A stretch of DNA of 64,000 bases from Scilla litardierei (taxonomy: Eukaryota; Streptophyta; Magnoliopsida; Asparagales; Asparagaceae): positions 155,478,817 to 155,542,816 of the forward strand of contig CM061132.1 of NCBI GenBank assembly GCA_030789695.1. Reading direction: 5' to 3'. A model generated the notes under the pieces. It saw only the letters and a program-made list of their open reading frames with translations. It was not told the DNA's origin and searched no databases. The translations under genes were made by a program, and so were the position numbers. Positions 33,782 through 44,020 of this stretch are shown here, in pieces. Position 1 is the first letter of the stretch; every line of letters starts with the position of its first letter.

Positions 33782-34530
33782 ATCCTTCTTTATGTGCCCC
33801 TTCTTTTTACAGAAGAAGCACTTAGACTCCTTAGCAATTCCTCCCTTAACAGGCACTTTTCCCTTCCCCTTAAATTTGGGGCGTCTGTCATCTTTCTTGT
33901 TAGTTGTCATTAACACACTCTCTCCATGCTCCATGATCAACCGACCTTCCTCCTGAATACACAAGGTTAAAAGTTTGTTAATTGACCACTTATCCTTATG
34001 TGTGTTATAGGATATTTTGAAGGGTTCGTATTGATGCGGGAGAGTGTTCAAAATGTAATGGACCAAGAAGCTGTCCGACATCTCAACCTCCAACTTCTTG
34101 AGTTGAGCCGCAATAGTCCTCATATGCATGATGTGCTCACGCACACCTCTAAGACCAGTAAGCTTTATCGACGAAAACTTTCTAATGAGAGTACTCGCAA
34201 GTGCCTTATCAGAACTCTGAAACTGCTCGTCAATGGCCTTTAATAGTGATCGGACGTTGTCATGCTTTTCTACCGAGCCCCTTATACTAGCCGAAATTTT
34301 AGTATTTATGAACATAACGCAGAGACGATTAGACACTTTTCATAAAGATCTAAAGCTTCAGGAAGGCTATTATCTGTAATGGCTGGTGGCTCATCCTTGC
34401 GGATGGCATAATCAATGTCCGCCACACCCAAATGAAGGAGTATCATCTCCCTCCAAATCCTATGGTTTTCGCCATTCAGTTCGGGAACGTCACACTTGAT
34501 ATCAGTAATGGTAACAGTTTGTGATGTTGC
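33782..34530 (-). pseudogene. Copia-3 gag, frameshifted and cut by the gap
   Basis: The frame starts near 34530 as ATSQTVTITDIKCDVPELNG, but the expected ATG is not present. A small deletion and frameshift near 34336 separates LPEALDLYEK from SNRLCVMFINTKISASIRGS. The rest of the UBN2 capsid domain and the knuckle CFFCKKKGHIKKD are readable up to the gap. Confidence 0.85.
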
Positions 34531-36003
34531 AAAAATTTAATATACATACTCAATTCAATATTTTTGAGACTTAACAAACCAAAATATGTATTACCAATGT
34601 AAAACATAAAATTATGAATCTGATGACATAAAAATTGCCTGTGGGCTAAAGTTGTAACTCAATTAGATTCATTTTAAAATTCATGATAAAACTATCAAAT
34701 CATGTTCCTTTTTCTAATCCCTGTGAGTAAATCAGAAAATATAATTTGATATCTTATCCCAGTTAATCATACACGATATAATAAAAAATTCATGTGAGAA
34801 AAGATTTATTATTATCACGTATGATTAATCGCAACTATTGTTCGTTCTCCAAATGTGATCTTCAATCAAACTCAACATATAATTTCAATTAATTAAAGAT
34901 GCTGTGGCTACTCCATAATTACTTAAAATTATATAGATCACTGAACATTTAACCAAATTCTTAATATAATGGGAGTACATATGTAGTGTACAATAGCATG
35001 GACACAGTAAAAATTTACAATGTTGAACGTTTCTCCATTATTCAACCTTATAAAAAATAATGCACAATACTCACATCAATTAATGAAAGATGGACTGAGT
35101 AGGCCATCCTCTCTTACTTGACCATGACACACCATATAAATAAACTTAGGTGTTGTTAATGCATAGTACGTCTTCTTTTGACAAAAAATCGATATGAGTA
35201 CTGAAATTCGTACCGTTCAATTCAAATGCAACCATTATGAGTGCTACAGTTTATTTTAAAAAAATGACAATGAATTCAGTTTGCATTTACATGTTGGGTT
35301 TACAAACACCAGCATCCCAACATCAATTCATTTGAATTGATAATGATAATTATTTAATGCAAACTGTAAGTCTGCTGTTTGTACGTCACCATTTGTACCA
35401 GTGATCAGGGTCAGTACACATCCCATTAAATATATAAAAAATGAAGGAGTGCAAATATAATTTAATCATAGCATTCTGTACACATCTCCATTAAATATAT
35501 AAAAAATGAATGAGGGTGCAGGTCATTAATATGGGGTGTACGGACATCAAATTTTTTTGAACGGCCATGGAAAAATTCATAGAGCAACCGTACGATCATT
35601 ATAAAAAATGGACAGGACTATATACACCGGTACTCCTTCGGTGTATACAAGAATTGTTTCCAAAATTGGAAATTAACAACACATCAAAAATCAATTCATA
35701 CACTTTTAACCTTGTCTTTTTTCAATTTTTAGAGTTAATCATTGCATGCACCTATCCCTATTCGGTGTATAGAGTAATCTTCTAAAAAATTATGAACTGC
35801 ATTGATTCGAACGCAAATTTGCATTATGAAAAGACTGAACTGCTCCTTATATCATCTTCGACCTTCAGATGTCTATAGACGTCTACAAACCCGTAAACAG
35901 GTATTTTTTCAACCCAAATGAAATTGGTTGATACAGATGATCAAAATTGAAGGAAAAATGCAAGACAGATGTAATTTAGGTAATTTGCGGCTCTGATACC
36001 AAT

Positions 36004-36281
36004 TGATAGTCTAATTTTGTGATTAAATCAACAGATAATCTTACCTCCAGCCACTGCCTTCCAAAAAGAAATGAAATTTTACTGATCTTCTGAAGCCTCA
36101 AAACTCTCTCCATGATGGTGTACCTTCTGAATTCGAGAGTCTTAACTGCAGGGACCAAAACTATTTTTATAAACGTTTGAAACTGTTCCATCAACCGTTA
36201 TCAAACTGAAATAGAGAGGGAATCACTTATAGTAACCGTGGATCACAACCGTTGGAAAGAAAACGGGGAAAAAACCCAACA
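36004..36281 (-). repeat. 5' LTR of Copia-3
   Basis: 278 bp with TG...CA ends, adjacent to the tRNA-Met primer site. Confidence 0.75.
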
Positions 36282-36488
36282 TCCACAACTTAGATCATTT
36301 CCTTATGTGGCTTGTCACCATGTCTGTGTAACAAATCATATGATACAAGGAAACTAGAGAATAAAATGTCTAAACTGGTTGTATTGTTCAAAACTTATTT
36401 TATACTAACTTGTGTTTATTCTCTGTTATCTGTATTTAAATGATCATAATTCTGGCTGCGGATGACAAGGCTGATCTGTGTTGAACAG

Positions 36489-36944
36489 GCGAAACCAGAG
36501 ACGGTACAGAAGGTTTGCGAAATAGTGAAAAAGCAGCTTGCGCTCGCTGACACTGCCTCCGTGACCGGGGAATCAAAATTTAGCGATTTGGGGGCTGATT
36601 CACTTGACACGGTATTAAGTCTTCCTCCTACCGATATGTTTGAAAGCACTTGTGCTCCAGCGGATCTATCATCTGTATCCTGAAACTTACTTGGCTCTTA
36701 ATCACACTATGTTTTTTTTCATTGTACCCTAGAGTCTGATTTGAAAAGCCAGACATTTTGTTTAACATGTATGATTAAATTTGCTCTTACCGTGTATGAC
36801 ACTGTTGGGTTTCTGTTGCAGGTTGAGATCGTGATGGGTCTTGAGGAGGCCTTTGGTATCAGCGTGGAGGAAGACAGTGCACAGAGCATTGCCACCGTGC
36901 AGGATGCTGCTGATCTGATCGAGGACCTCGTCACAAAGTCTTAG
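36489..36944 (+). CDS. ACP: Plastid acyl carrier protein, last two coding exons
   Basis: ACP carries growing acyl chains on a phosphopantetheine arm in plastid fatty-acid synthesis. Exons 36489-36611 and 36822-36944 (both phase 0, GT-AG) encode 81 aa starting [20 protein letters not shown], which is essentially the whole mature protein. The attachment site [11 protein letters not shown] spans the exon junction, with the modified Ser in DSL. It ends [10 protein letters not shown]. Upstream of 36489 is intron-like sequence with an acceptor, then the Copia-3 LTR. The transit-peptide exon was not found between 36282 and 36488 and may lie beyond the gap, so the gene is incomplete here and might be a truncated copy. 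Confidence 0.9.
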
Positions 36945-37465
36945 ATGTGGGAAATTTGTCAGTTAGGATTCAAGAGTCGGCGTTTGGTTTTTACCCCCCT
37001 CATCCCATCATACCGCATTTAGTTTATAATACATGTTAGCGTTATTTATTCTGCGGTAGCGTTGTTTATCTTATGTTTCGTTGTCAGACTTTTGTGGATC
37101 CTTTTTAATTAAGCTATTTTATTTTGAGATGTCCGTGCTCCCAGTAGTAGGGAAAATTTCCCATTTTGATCTGAATAGGTTGTTTGCATGATGGTTGTGG
37201 ATGGAAGCCGAAGGAATTGTGCATTGTATTTCTACCAAGTGAGATAATCGAGATCTGAGTTGAAATTCCTGATATTTATATTTATGCACTCTACTGTGAG
37301 TTGGAAATGGTATCAGGCTATCTAATGAGGCGAGGTATCAAGTGTGTTTTGAAGTTTTTACCTTGTTTGATATGATTAAGTAACCAATCTTCAATTTCCT
37401 CTATTTGCAAGCAGGGTCAAATATATCTTTTCTTTGATAGTTTGCCTCAAACGGGATTAACGGGA
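36945..37465. other. ACP 3' UTR and downstream sequence
   Basis: T-rich 3' UTR-like sequence. Nothing else recognised. Confidence 0.45.
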
Positions 37466-37467
37466 AG

Positions 37468-37661
37468 TTATATTTTTACCTGGGATCTGGGATTTATTAA
37501 TTGTTATGTGAACATGCCTTTTTGCTCAGTTTACATACCGCTAAACTTTTTAAGAAGTGCATGTTTCTTATATTTTTACCTGGGATTTATTAATTGTTAT
37601 GTGAACATGCCTTTTTGCTCAGTTTACATACCGCTAAACTTTTTACTAAGTGCATGTTTCT
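37468..37661 (+). repeat. Two-copy tandem duplication, ~97 bp
   Basis: The segment beginning TTATATTTTTACCTGGGAT and ending AGTGCATGTTTC occurs at 37468-37567 and 37568-37661. The copies are almost identical apart from 6 extra bases in copy 1, so the duplication is recent. Confidence 0.9.
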
Positions 37662-37869
37662 TACCTCCCCACCCCCCCCCCCCGGAAAACCTCAATTTTT
37701 TTGCAATTTACATACCAGATTTTTCCCTTAAATAATTTTTACTGGGCACATGTCCAGGCACCACTTAGTTTTTTGTTCCCATACCATCTAATTTTTGCTG
37801 AATACACGTACCTGAAGTACACGTTAATTTTTTAAAATCTAGAACTAGTTGCTTATTACACAAAACTTA

Positions 37870-37950
37870 ATTTGCTCGGTATACAGACCTTTTTTTTGTT
37901 TTTTTTGTTTGTTTGTTTTTTTTTTTTTTTTTGGGGGGGGGTCGGGTTGG
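37870..37950. repeat. Poly-T / G-run tract
   Basis: T homopolymers broken by single G, then GGGGGGGG. It marks the left limit of recognisable Gypsy-like sequence. Confidence 0.8.
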
Positions 37951-38905
37951 GGAGTGGTTGACTCATCCCTGGTCCATTCGGCCCTATAATCCGCCTCCTC
38001 ATGGAGTGAGGTAGGGGTGAGGGACCGCAACGGGACGAAGGTCGACATGGTGAACCGTTGCTCCGGGTTTGTGCCCTCCCTACCGTCCCTACCGTGGTTG
38101 GCGACCACAGCCGAGCATAGCGGGGGACGGAGCTCCTGACGGTCGGAGAGGGCCGTCGTGCCTCATTCCGGGAGGCGTTGGTGGCCCGCGAGTTGTTGGA
38201 TGGCTGCTGCCAGCGTTTGGAAGAGGGCATTAGTCTCTTGAGCGAAGAGACGGAGTTGTTCTTGGGTCACCGAGCGTGAGTCGATGGTGCCTCGGTGGTG
38301 TGGCTGTGCCCGTTTTCGGGCGGAGCGTAGTCGCCCTCCTCCTGGATGGGGGGCATGCATCCTATTCCATTGAAAGTTGACTCCATGTTGGTGATGTGGT
38401 TGTTTTGACATGTGTGCTTCTTTGTTTTCCACAGACGGTGCCAGATGTTTTAGGGTGTTTTCTCACCACAGGTTGGTTGACTGGAGGGCCGGAGGTCAAC
38501 GCGATCACGTGGGATGTGGACGGCCTCCGGGAGCGGGATGCATCTCGTTCGACTTGGTGAAGAGCATGCGGGTCCGGGCGTCGGTGTACCGAATGGAGGC
38601 CTCGGTCGAGCGACGGCCTCCGTGCCTGTGGAGATGAACGGGCTTGGGGGCGAGCATGTTCGGCTCTAGGCTGATTGGACGCCGAAGGATAGCTTCGGCG
38701 CAGTTGGATCTCCTTGACATGAACAGACGAGAAAGCTCATCAGGTGAGTCGGAACTTGGTTCCGACCAAGTCCTCTCCGATGCCTTAGTCAGAACGGGTC
38801 TAAAGGATGCTCGACGGGATCGATATGACTCACGGAGAAGCCGATACGCGAGTACTCTTCAAAATAACCTAAAAGATGTCTGTGTAACGAGAGAGCTCTC
38901 TCACA
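37951..38905 (-). mobile_element. Truncated Gypsy-like element: LTR, primer site and start of gag
   Basis: In minus orientation an LTR-like segment (38905-38446) ends CTAAAACA and is followed by TGGCACCGTCTGTGG, very like the TGGCGCC-type primer region of plant Gypsy/Tat elements. A frame (38432-38163) then encodes 89 aa starting MENKEAHMSKQPHHQHG and including EQLRLFAQETNALFQTLAAA, a plausible gag N-terminus. The sequence then degenerates into the T/G tract. No second LTR is present. The right limit (TGTGAGAGAGCTCTC start) is tentative. Confidence 0.5.
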
Positions 38906-40262
38906 GACGTTTATTTTAATAGGGGTATAATTGGTATTTTTCAAAAAAGATTAAGTGGTTGGTGAACTGCGCAAAAGGTATGTTCGCATAGCAATTTACA
39001 ACCGAAAACGTCCAGTACGACAGTGCCTGTTTTTGTAATCCTACAATGTACGTCTCGGATCAAGAATCAAGACTAGAACGGCAGGGACGAGAACCGGTCA
39101 GCTATATCGACGAGTTTTGCAGTTCTTGATGCATGCAAATGTAGGATCAAGTGTTGGTTTTGCTCATGAGTGTAATGGTATCCAAAAGTCTGTTTCAAAG
39201 AAATACACGACCCACCCCAAAACATTCACAACCACCGTCACTAAATTAGCCATCTCTTTCTTATAATCCATTGCCATCTCCCCTTCCCTTCTCCCTCTCA
39301 TTATCATCTCTCTCCAAATCGCCATCCCTTCCATCACCAAAGCCATTGTTTCTAATCTAAATCATCTTAATGCTATTTTTTGGTGGAAAATTAACCATGA
39401 CAGCTGTTAATGTGTTAGAGTGTTATTAGTAAGAATGCATGAAACTACATCAATGTTTTTGTTGTGTCCAAGCTACAGCAGAAGAGGAATTTCCATTCAT
39501 TTCCCATTGCCAAGGTTCAAAGAACCTTGAGACGTGCAGTTAATCCCGAGGTTAAGCGACTAACAAGATCATTAAACAAATTATAAAAGGAATCGGGAAA
39601 CTAGCCGTTGTTGATGGCAGATGGCTCAAAAAAAGAGTCCATTGTATTTTTTTAAATTCCTTTTCCTTGTCCAACGGCAAACGGTGGGCCCAAAATGTCA
39701 TGGATCCACCACCCTCCGCCGGGCCTATGTTGATTTTACAGTAATGCCCCTACGCTTTGGTCCAAACTACTGTTTTGCCAGCTTAAATATTGTTAATTCC
39801 TCTTTTTTTGAAGGGTGAAGATGGTTGTCCAATCTTCACAGAACATGTGAATTATATTTCCAAAATCTGCATCATGCTGATTTGTTTTTATTACATGACA
39901 TTAATAGTTAACCAATAATCACATCCCAAATGCCAAATTCATCTCCCCAAACAACCCTAATCTTGACTTCAATAAAACCAAAACGTCTCAATTACAGCTA
40001 ACCAAAAACACCTCTATTTCCCAAAAAAACAAACCCCCAAAAGGGCCTAAATTTGGATTTCATTATATGCATCCAAATACCAATAAAACTCTTGAATAAC
40101 AATACGCATCATTTGATTCATATATAAAAGAGCACTCCCCTGGCATGTCCCGTAAATAAGTGTCAAATTTTGAATCAAAAAGCCCAGTCTGTGAACTCAG
40201 AATAAAGACAGAAAAAATAAATATGATATAAATAGCAACAAGAAGAGTTCTCCTTTCAAGAG
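38906..40262. other. Intergenic, no gene recognised
   Basis: AT-rich sequence with short frames lacking domains. The right part may be the promoter of the transcript starting near 40300. Confidence 0.4.
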
Positions 40263-40291
40263 AGGGGGGAGGAGAGAGAGAGAGAGAGAGT
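40263..40291. repeat. GA microsatellite in a probable promoter/leader
   Basis: GGGGGGAGGAG followed by (AG)n. GA repeats are common near plant transcription start sites. Confidence 0.85.
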
Positions 40292-40299
40292 TCAAAGCT

Positions 40300-40486
40300 A
40301 GCGGCCTCGGGTGCTTCGCGTCCTTGACCACTGACACACAAAAAACACTAACTCCACAAAAAAAGCGCCCAGAAAATTATTGCGCTTCTTTCAAATCGAG
40401 TAGAGCAGAGGGGGCAAAAGGAGCGAAGAACACATCACTCTGTTTTCAAGCAGGGAGAAGGAGAAGTCATCGGAGCTATCCATCAG
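40300..40486 (+). other. Candidate non-coding first exon, possibly of the NET3 gene
   Basis: A purine-rich leader-like stretch ends CTATCCATCAG before GTAAAATC, a good splice donor. The next gene on this strand is the NET3-type gene, whose first coding exon follows an acceptor at 51011-51013. If linked, the leader intron would be 10.5 kb, swollen by Copia-2, a solo LTR and a TRIM. The link is inference only. Confidence 0.3.
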
Positions 40487-41230
40487 GTAAAATCTTTCCT
40501 GGGTTTTCTTTCTTCTAATGGGTTTGTTTGTTTAATCTTCATTTTTATGCCCAGATGTTTTTTTTGTTATTTTCATCTTCATTTTTTCTTGATCTTGGTA
40601 GAGACCCATCTGGGGGTTCTCATGTTGTTTAATCAGTAGAAACCTGTTTGGTTGTCTGCTCTTTTGTTGGATCGTTCGATTTTATAGCTACTCTCATAGT
40701 TAATCTACGGATGAACAGCTCCTATTTTAGAAAGATGATCTTTTTCTTTTAGGAATCCATCTTACAAGATAAACAGAACAAGGAAATATTTTTGCTCCTA
40801 TTTATTAGAATCCGTTGAAGACATAGTTGAAGTGGTTTAAACAATCTAGATTTTTTTATAGTGATGCTAGAAGTTATACTAATTTTTTTGTGTGGGAGAA
40901 GTGTTTTATTTTTGATTTTTTGAATATATTTTTCACGTCCCTAATCATTGGGTTCGTGTTAGTAGTTCCTACAGAGATTTTGGTGAACCCCTTGTAATTT
41001 TGAATGTTTCTTATTTAGTTTCTTATGAAAGTTACAATGTGTTTCCTATTTTAGTAAATATATTGTTTCTTCCCTTTAATAATATTTGTCTAATGTATGT
41101 TCAATCTTTTTTTAATTTCTAATTTTGTGATGATATAATTGTGAGTGAGTGAGAGTGTGTGTGTTCAGCTGTTCGTTTGATAGATATTCTCTCGTTTGAG
41201 TCCAAGGAATGTTTAATCCCGACATCGATT
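40360..41230 (+). repeat. Duplicated leader/intron segment, copy Q1
   Basis: Matches 47570-48270 with many small differences. Shared order: AGAAAATTATT[A/G]CGC, GAAGAACA, GCCCAGAT/TCCCAGAT, a T-rich run, CATCTGGGGG/CGTCTGAGGG TTCT, TAGCTACTCTCATA, TTTTAGAAAGATGATC, CTCTCGTTT[G/T]AGTCCA[A/T]GGAATG. Copy Q2 lacks most of the candidate exon at 40400-40490. Confidence 0.75.
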
Positions 41231-41347
41231 GAGATAGAGATTAGGAATCTAAATAAACTTTAAAAAAAAACGAAGAGCCGGAAGCCACCCTCTTGGTAGC
41301 TCCGTCCCAAATTTATTAATTACCATCACTTATGGGGGAGTAATACC

Positions 41348-42243
41348 TGTTGGATCCCCGTGTACCTCCCCCAACACTAGGCAAGGTACACAACGCCACC
41401 TGCAATGCGCGGAAACGGTGGCCAAACAATCCCAAGCCCGAATTCCACCGAGATGTCACATAGGCACAAAACCAAACACCTCACGGGCACAAGAGAGAGT
41501 TGTCACCAACTACCAACTCCCTCGACGATCTTGCGATAGATAATGTAAGCACGCAAATATAATACGAAATTAAGAGCAACACAAAAGAGACAGAGATTTA
41601 CCCTGGTTCGGTTGCGAACAACCTACATCCAGCATCCAATGCACCCGGTTCCACTACTGATCAAGCAAGGCATACACCGACCCCATCATCTTCTTCCTCC
41701 ACAATGAGAGAATAGCTCCAAGCAACAAGACCTAACCCTAGATCTCTCACCAAGCTCACACACTCTCTCACCCAAGTGGGAATCCTTGATAATAAAGCCT
41801 CTACAACATGTAGAGCTCCTCAGGGACCAATCCCACACCAATGGAGATCACTCCTCGGTAATATAGCCCCAAGCTAGGAAGCTACCCAAGGGACTCTAGA
41901 TCTCAAACACGGAAGAAGAAATGCAGACACTCACCTTGGATCTCACGAGCAAAGCTCTTTGGCTTTCCAAAACCCTTGCTTCGCTCTCCTTTTCTCCTCT
42001 GATCTAAGACCCTATGGCTCTACAAAAGAAAATGGCACCCGGCCTTTCTTTTGTTCTCTGGAAATGAGAGCCTCAGCTCTCTGTCTTTTTTTCTCTCTGG
42101 AAAACTGAGCTTGCTGCTCATTCTCTGTCGACAGGCCAAAGCAAAGGCACTCAAGGCCTTTAATTCCAACAACCCATATAACGTGGGGGGACCCAAGCTT
42201 AAAGTCTCCAGCTGGGGATATTTTGCAGCAGTAAAAAACAACA
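41348..42243 (-). repeat. 3' LTR of Copia-2
   Basis: Starts TGTTGGATCCCCGTG, ends AAACAACA. About 99% identical by eye to the LTR at 45988-46884. Confidence 0.95.
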
Positions 42244-42393
42244 CTCTACCCTGCTGAAAAATCCACACTCTCACTTCAGCACAACTCCAGCTCTAGCACC
42301 AACCTGTACCTGTCGTGTATGAACTCACCTTGCCTTGACCATTGGACATGTGAACCTCCATCATGTGCATCAGAAATCGCGCCCTCTGGCGCC

Positions 42394-42873
42394 TCACTCC
42401 TCCGAGAGACATGCCAAGCTCAGAAGTCGTCTGAGCCTAGCCTCACGCATCTCCGTCTCGTCCATCGCCATGTCTGCGATGAAGTCATCTGTCTCTGAGG
42501 ATAACCCTGCGAGCTCGGACTCCATGAACGAACTAAATGACACTGTGCCAGTGTCCAATAAGCCCTCTGTCGATCCATGAACATCCATATCATCACCCCA
42601 CGGGTCCGCGAGCAACTCATGCTCACAATGGCCATCATCTATGAGAAACACACCGTCATCCCCACGGCTCTGCAGACTGACCCCAGCTGGGTCACATCGA
42701 TACACCATCCGTATCTGCTCGGTTTGCTGATGACTGTCATCAAGACTCGCTGTCCATCGGCTCCGCGCCTCAACTGACTGTGCCGACGACTCAAGACACG
42801 AATGCACACATACAAGCGCCAAACTGTCCGTCGCACCAACATTTAGCCTCTGAAGATCGTCCTCACCTGCCAT
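42394..42873 (-). CDS. Copia-2 terminal open frame, unknown
   Basis: A 159-codon frame, in phase with the preceding one but separated by a single TAG, starts MAGEDDLQRLNVGATDSLAL. It is acidic and has no recognisable domain. It occupies the position where RT would begin and may be the residue of the linker after RT loss. Confidence 0.45.
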   Translation of the reverse strand: MAGEDDLQRLNVGATDSLALVCVHSCLESSAQSVEARSRWTASLDDSHQQTEQIRMVYRCDPAGVSLQSRGDDGVFLIDDGHCEHELLADPWGDDMDVHGSTEGLLDTGTVSFSSFMESELAGLSSETDDFIADMAMDETEMREARLRRLLSLACLSEE

Positions 42874-42876
42874 GCC

Positions 42877-44020
42877 CTATGATAAACTCGCCAAAAGTGA
42901 GATATGAGCGCACACTGAAGAAGCCCCACTTGGCTCTGCCTCCTCCATATATCGAGCGAGAACGCACTCGATACGTGGCCTCATAACTCTCAGCTCCATG
43001 TCCCTAGTGGCAACTCCACCTGGGACCACCATCGCAGTCTCCACACTGTCGTGGGAGTCTCCACGCTCCACCACGCTATCAGATTCCCTACTCATCTGCA
43101 TCTCCACCGGTCTGGCCTCTGAAGTATCAGAAGATGCGCCTGATAAATTACCCCTAGCCAAACGAGAGCCATATCGCATGTGCTCATACTGTGAAGACTG
43201 CTCTACCATGCACAACGAATGCTCTACCCTGATGTCAAGCTCCTCAGAAGACCTCTCTACCCTGAAGCTGAAGCTACATACCTCAACACGCTGGTCCTCC
43301 TCAGAAGCAACCAACTCATGCGTGCTGGAAACGTGAGAGACCCCCGTCTCCTCACCCACTGCAACCTCTGGCATCGGTGCGGAAACCAACTGTCCTACTC
43401 CTCCGTAGATCGACGGCTCTACCTCGAAGCTAAAGCTGCACACCTCTGCATGCTGGGTCTCCTCAAGAGCACCCTTAACGTGCACGCTGGAACTGTGAGA
43501 GACCTCTGTCTCCTCACACACTGCAACTGACTGCATCGATACGACGACCGACTGCAACGCCTCCTCGTAGACCGTTGTCCTCTGCACCTCCAACTGAACT
43601 GAATCTGGAGCTACATCGTGAGATGCCTGCTGATCACTGACACTGACCACATCGGATGAACTCTGCACCCTGTCCGTCTGCACACGTGTCTGATCACCTG
43701 TCCGAGTCTGAATCTGAATCACCTCATCCTCTCTATGGACCGGGCTGTCCTCTGTTCTCTGCACACCATCATGAGTCTGCTCCGCACTAAGCACTGCAGA
43801 CTCGTCAATCATGACGTGTCGTCTGACAATCACCTCGTGGGTACTAGGACACCATAACCTGTACCCTCTCGCACCTCCACCAGCGTACCCGAGTAGGACA
43901 CAATCATGTGCACATTGTCCTACCTCGACATCGTCCCTCTCGTGTGGCCACACAGGACATCCAAACATACGCAAGTGCGAGAAGTCAACGACTCTGCCCG
44001 TCCATAACTCCTCGGGAACT
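42877..44020 (-). CDS. Copia-2 integrase C-terminal region and repetitive acidic linker
   Basis: It continues the polyprotein after the frameshift: FSHLRMFGCPVWPHERDD and GYAGGGARGYRLWCPSTHEV are the post-core integrase region. The remaining ~290 residues are acidic and Ser/Val/Glu-rich, and contain a ~54-residue repeat (VAVCEETEVSHSSS...EVCSFSFEVE and VAVGEETGVSHVSS...EVCSFSFRVE). It ends at a stop where Copia elements normally run into RT. Confidence 0.75.

Larger units (their letters stand above)
33782..36281 (-). mobile_element. Copia-3: 5' LTR, leader and gag, truncated by the gap
   Basis: The 5' LTR (36004-36281, 278 bp) begins TGTTGGGTTTTTTCCCC and ends CTATCA in element orientation. 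It is followed after two bases by TGGTATCAGAGCC, the initiator-Met tRNA primer site. A long leader (34531-36003) precedes gag. The left LTR is not visible, so the TSD cannot be confirmed; TCCAC at 36282-36286 is the candidate. About 35410-35515 in the leader contains an imperfect ~70-bp tandem duplication. Confidence 0.85.
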
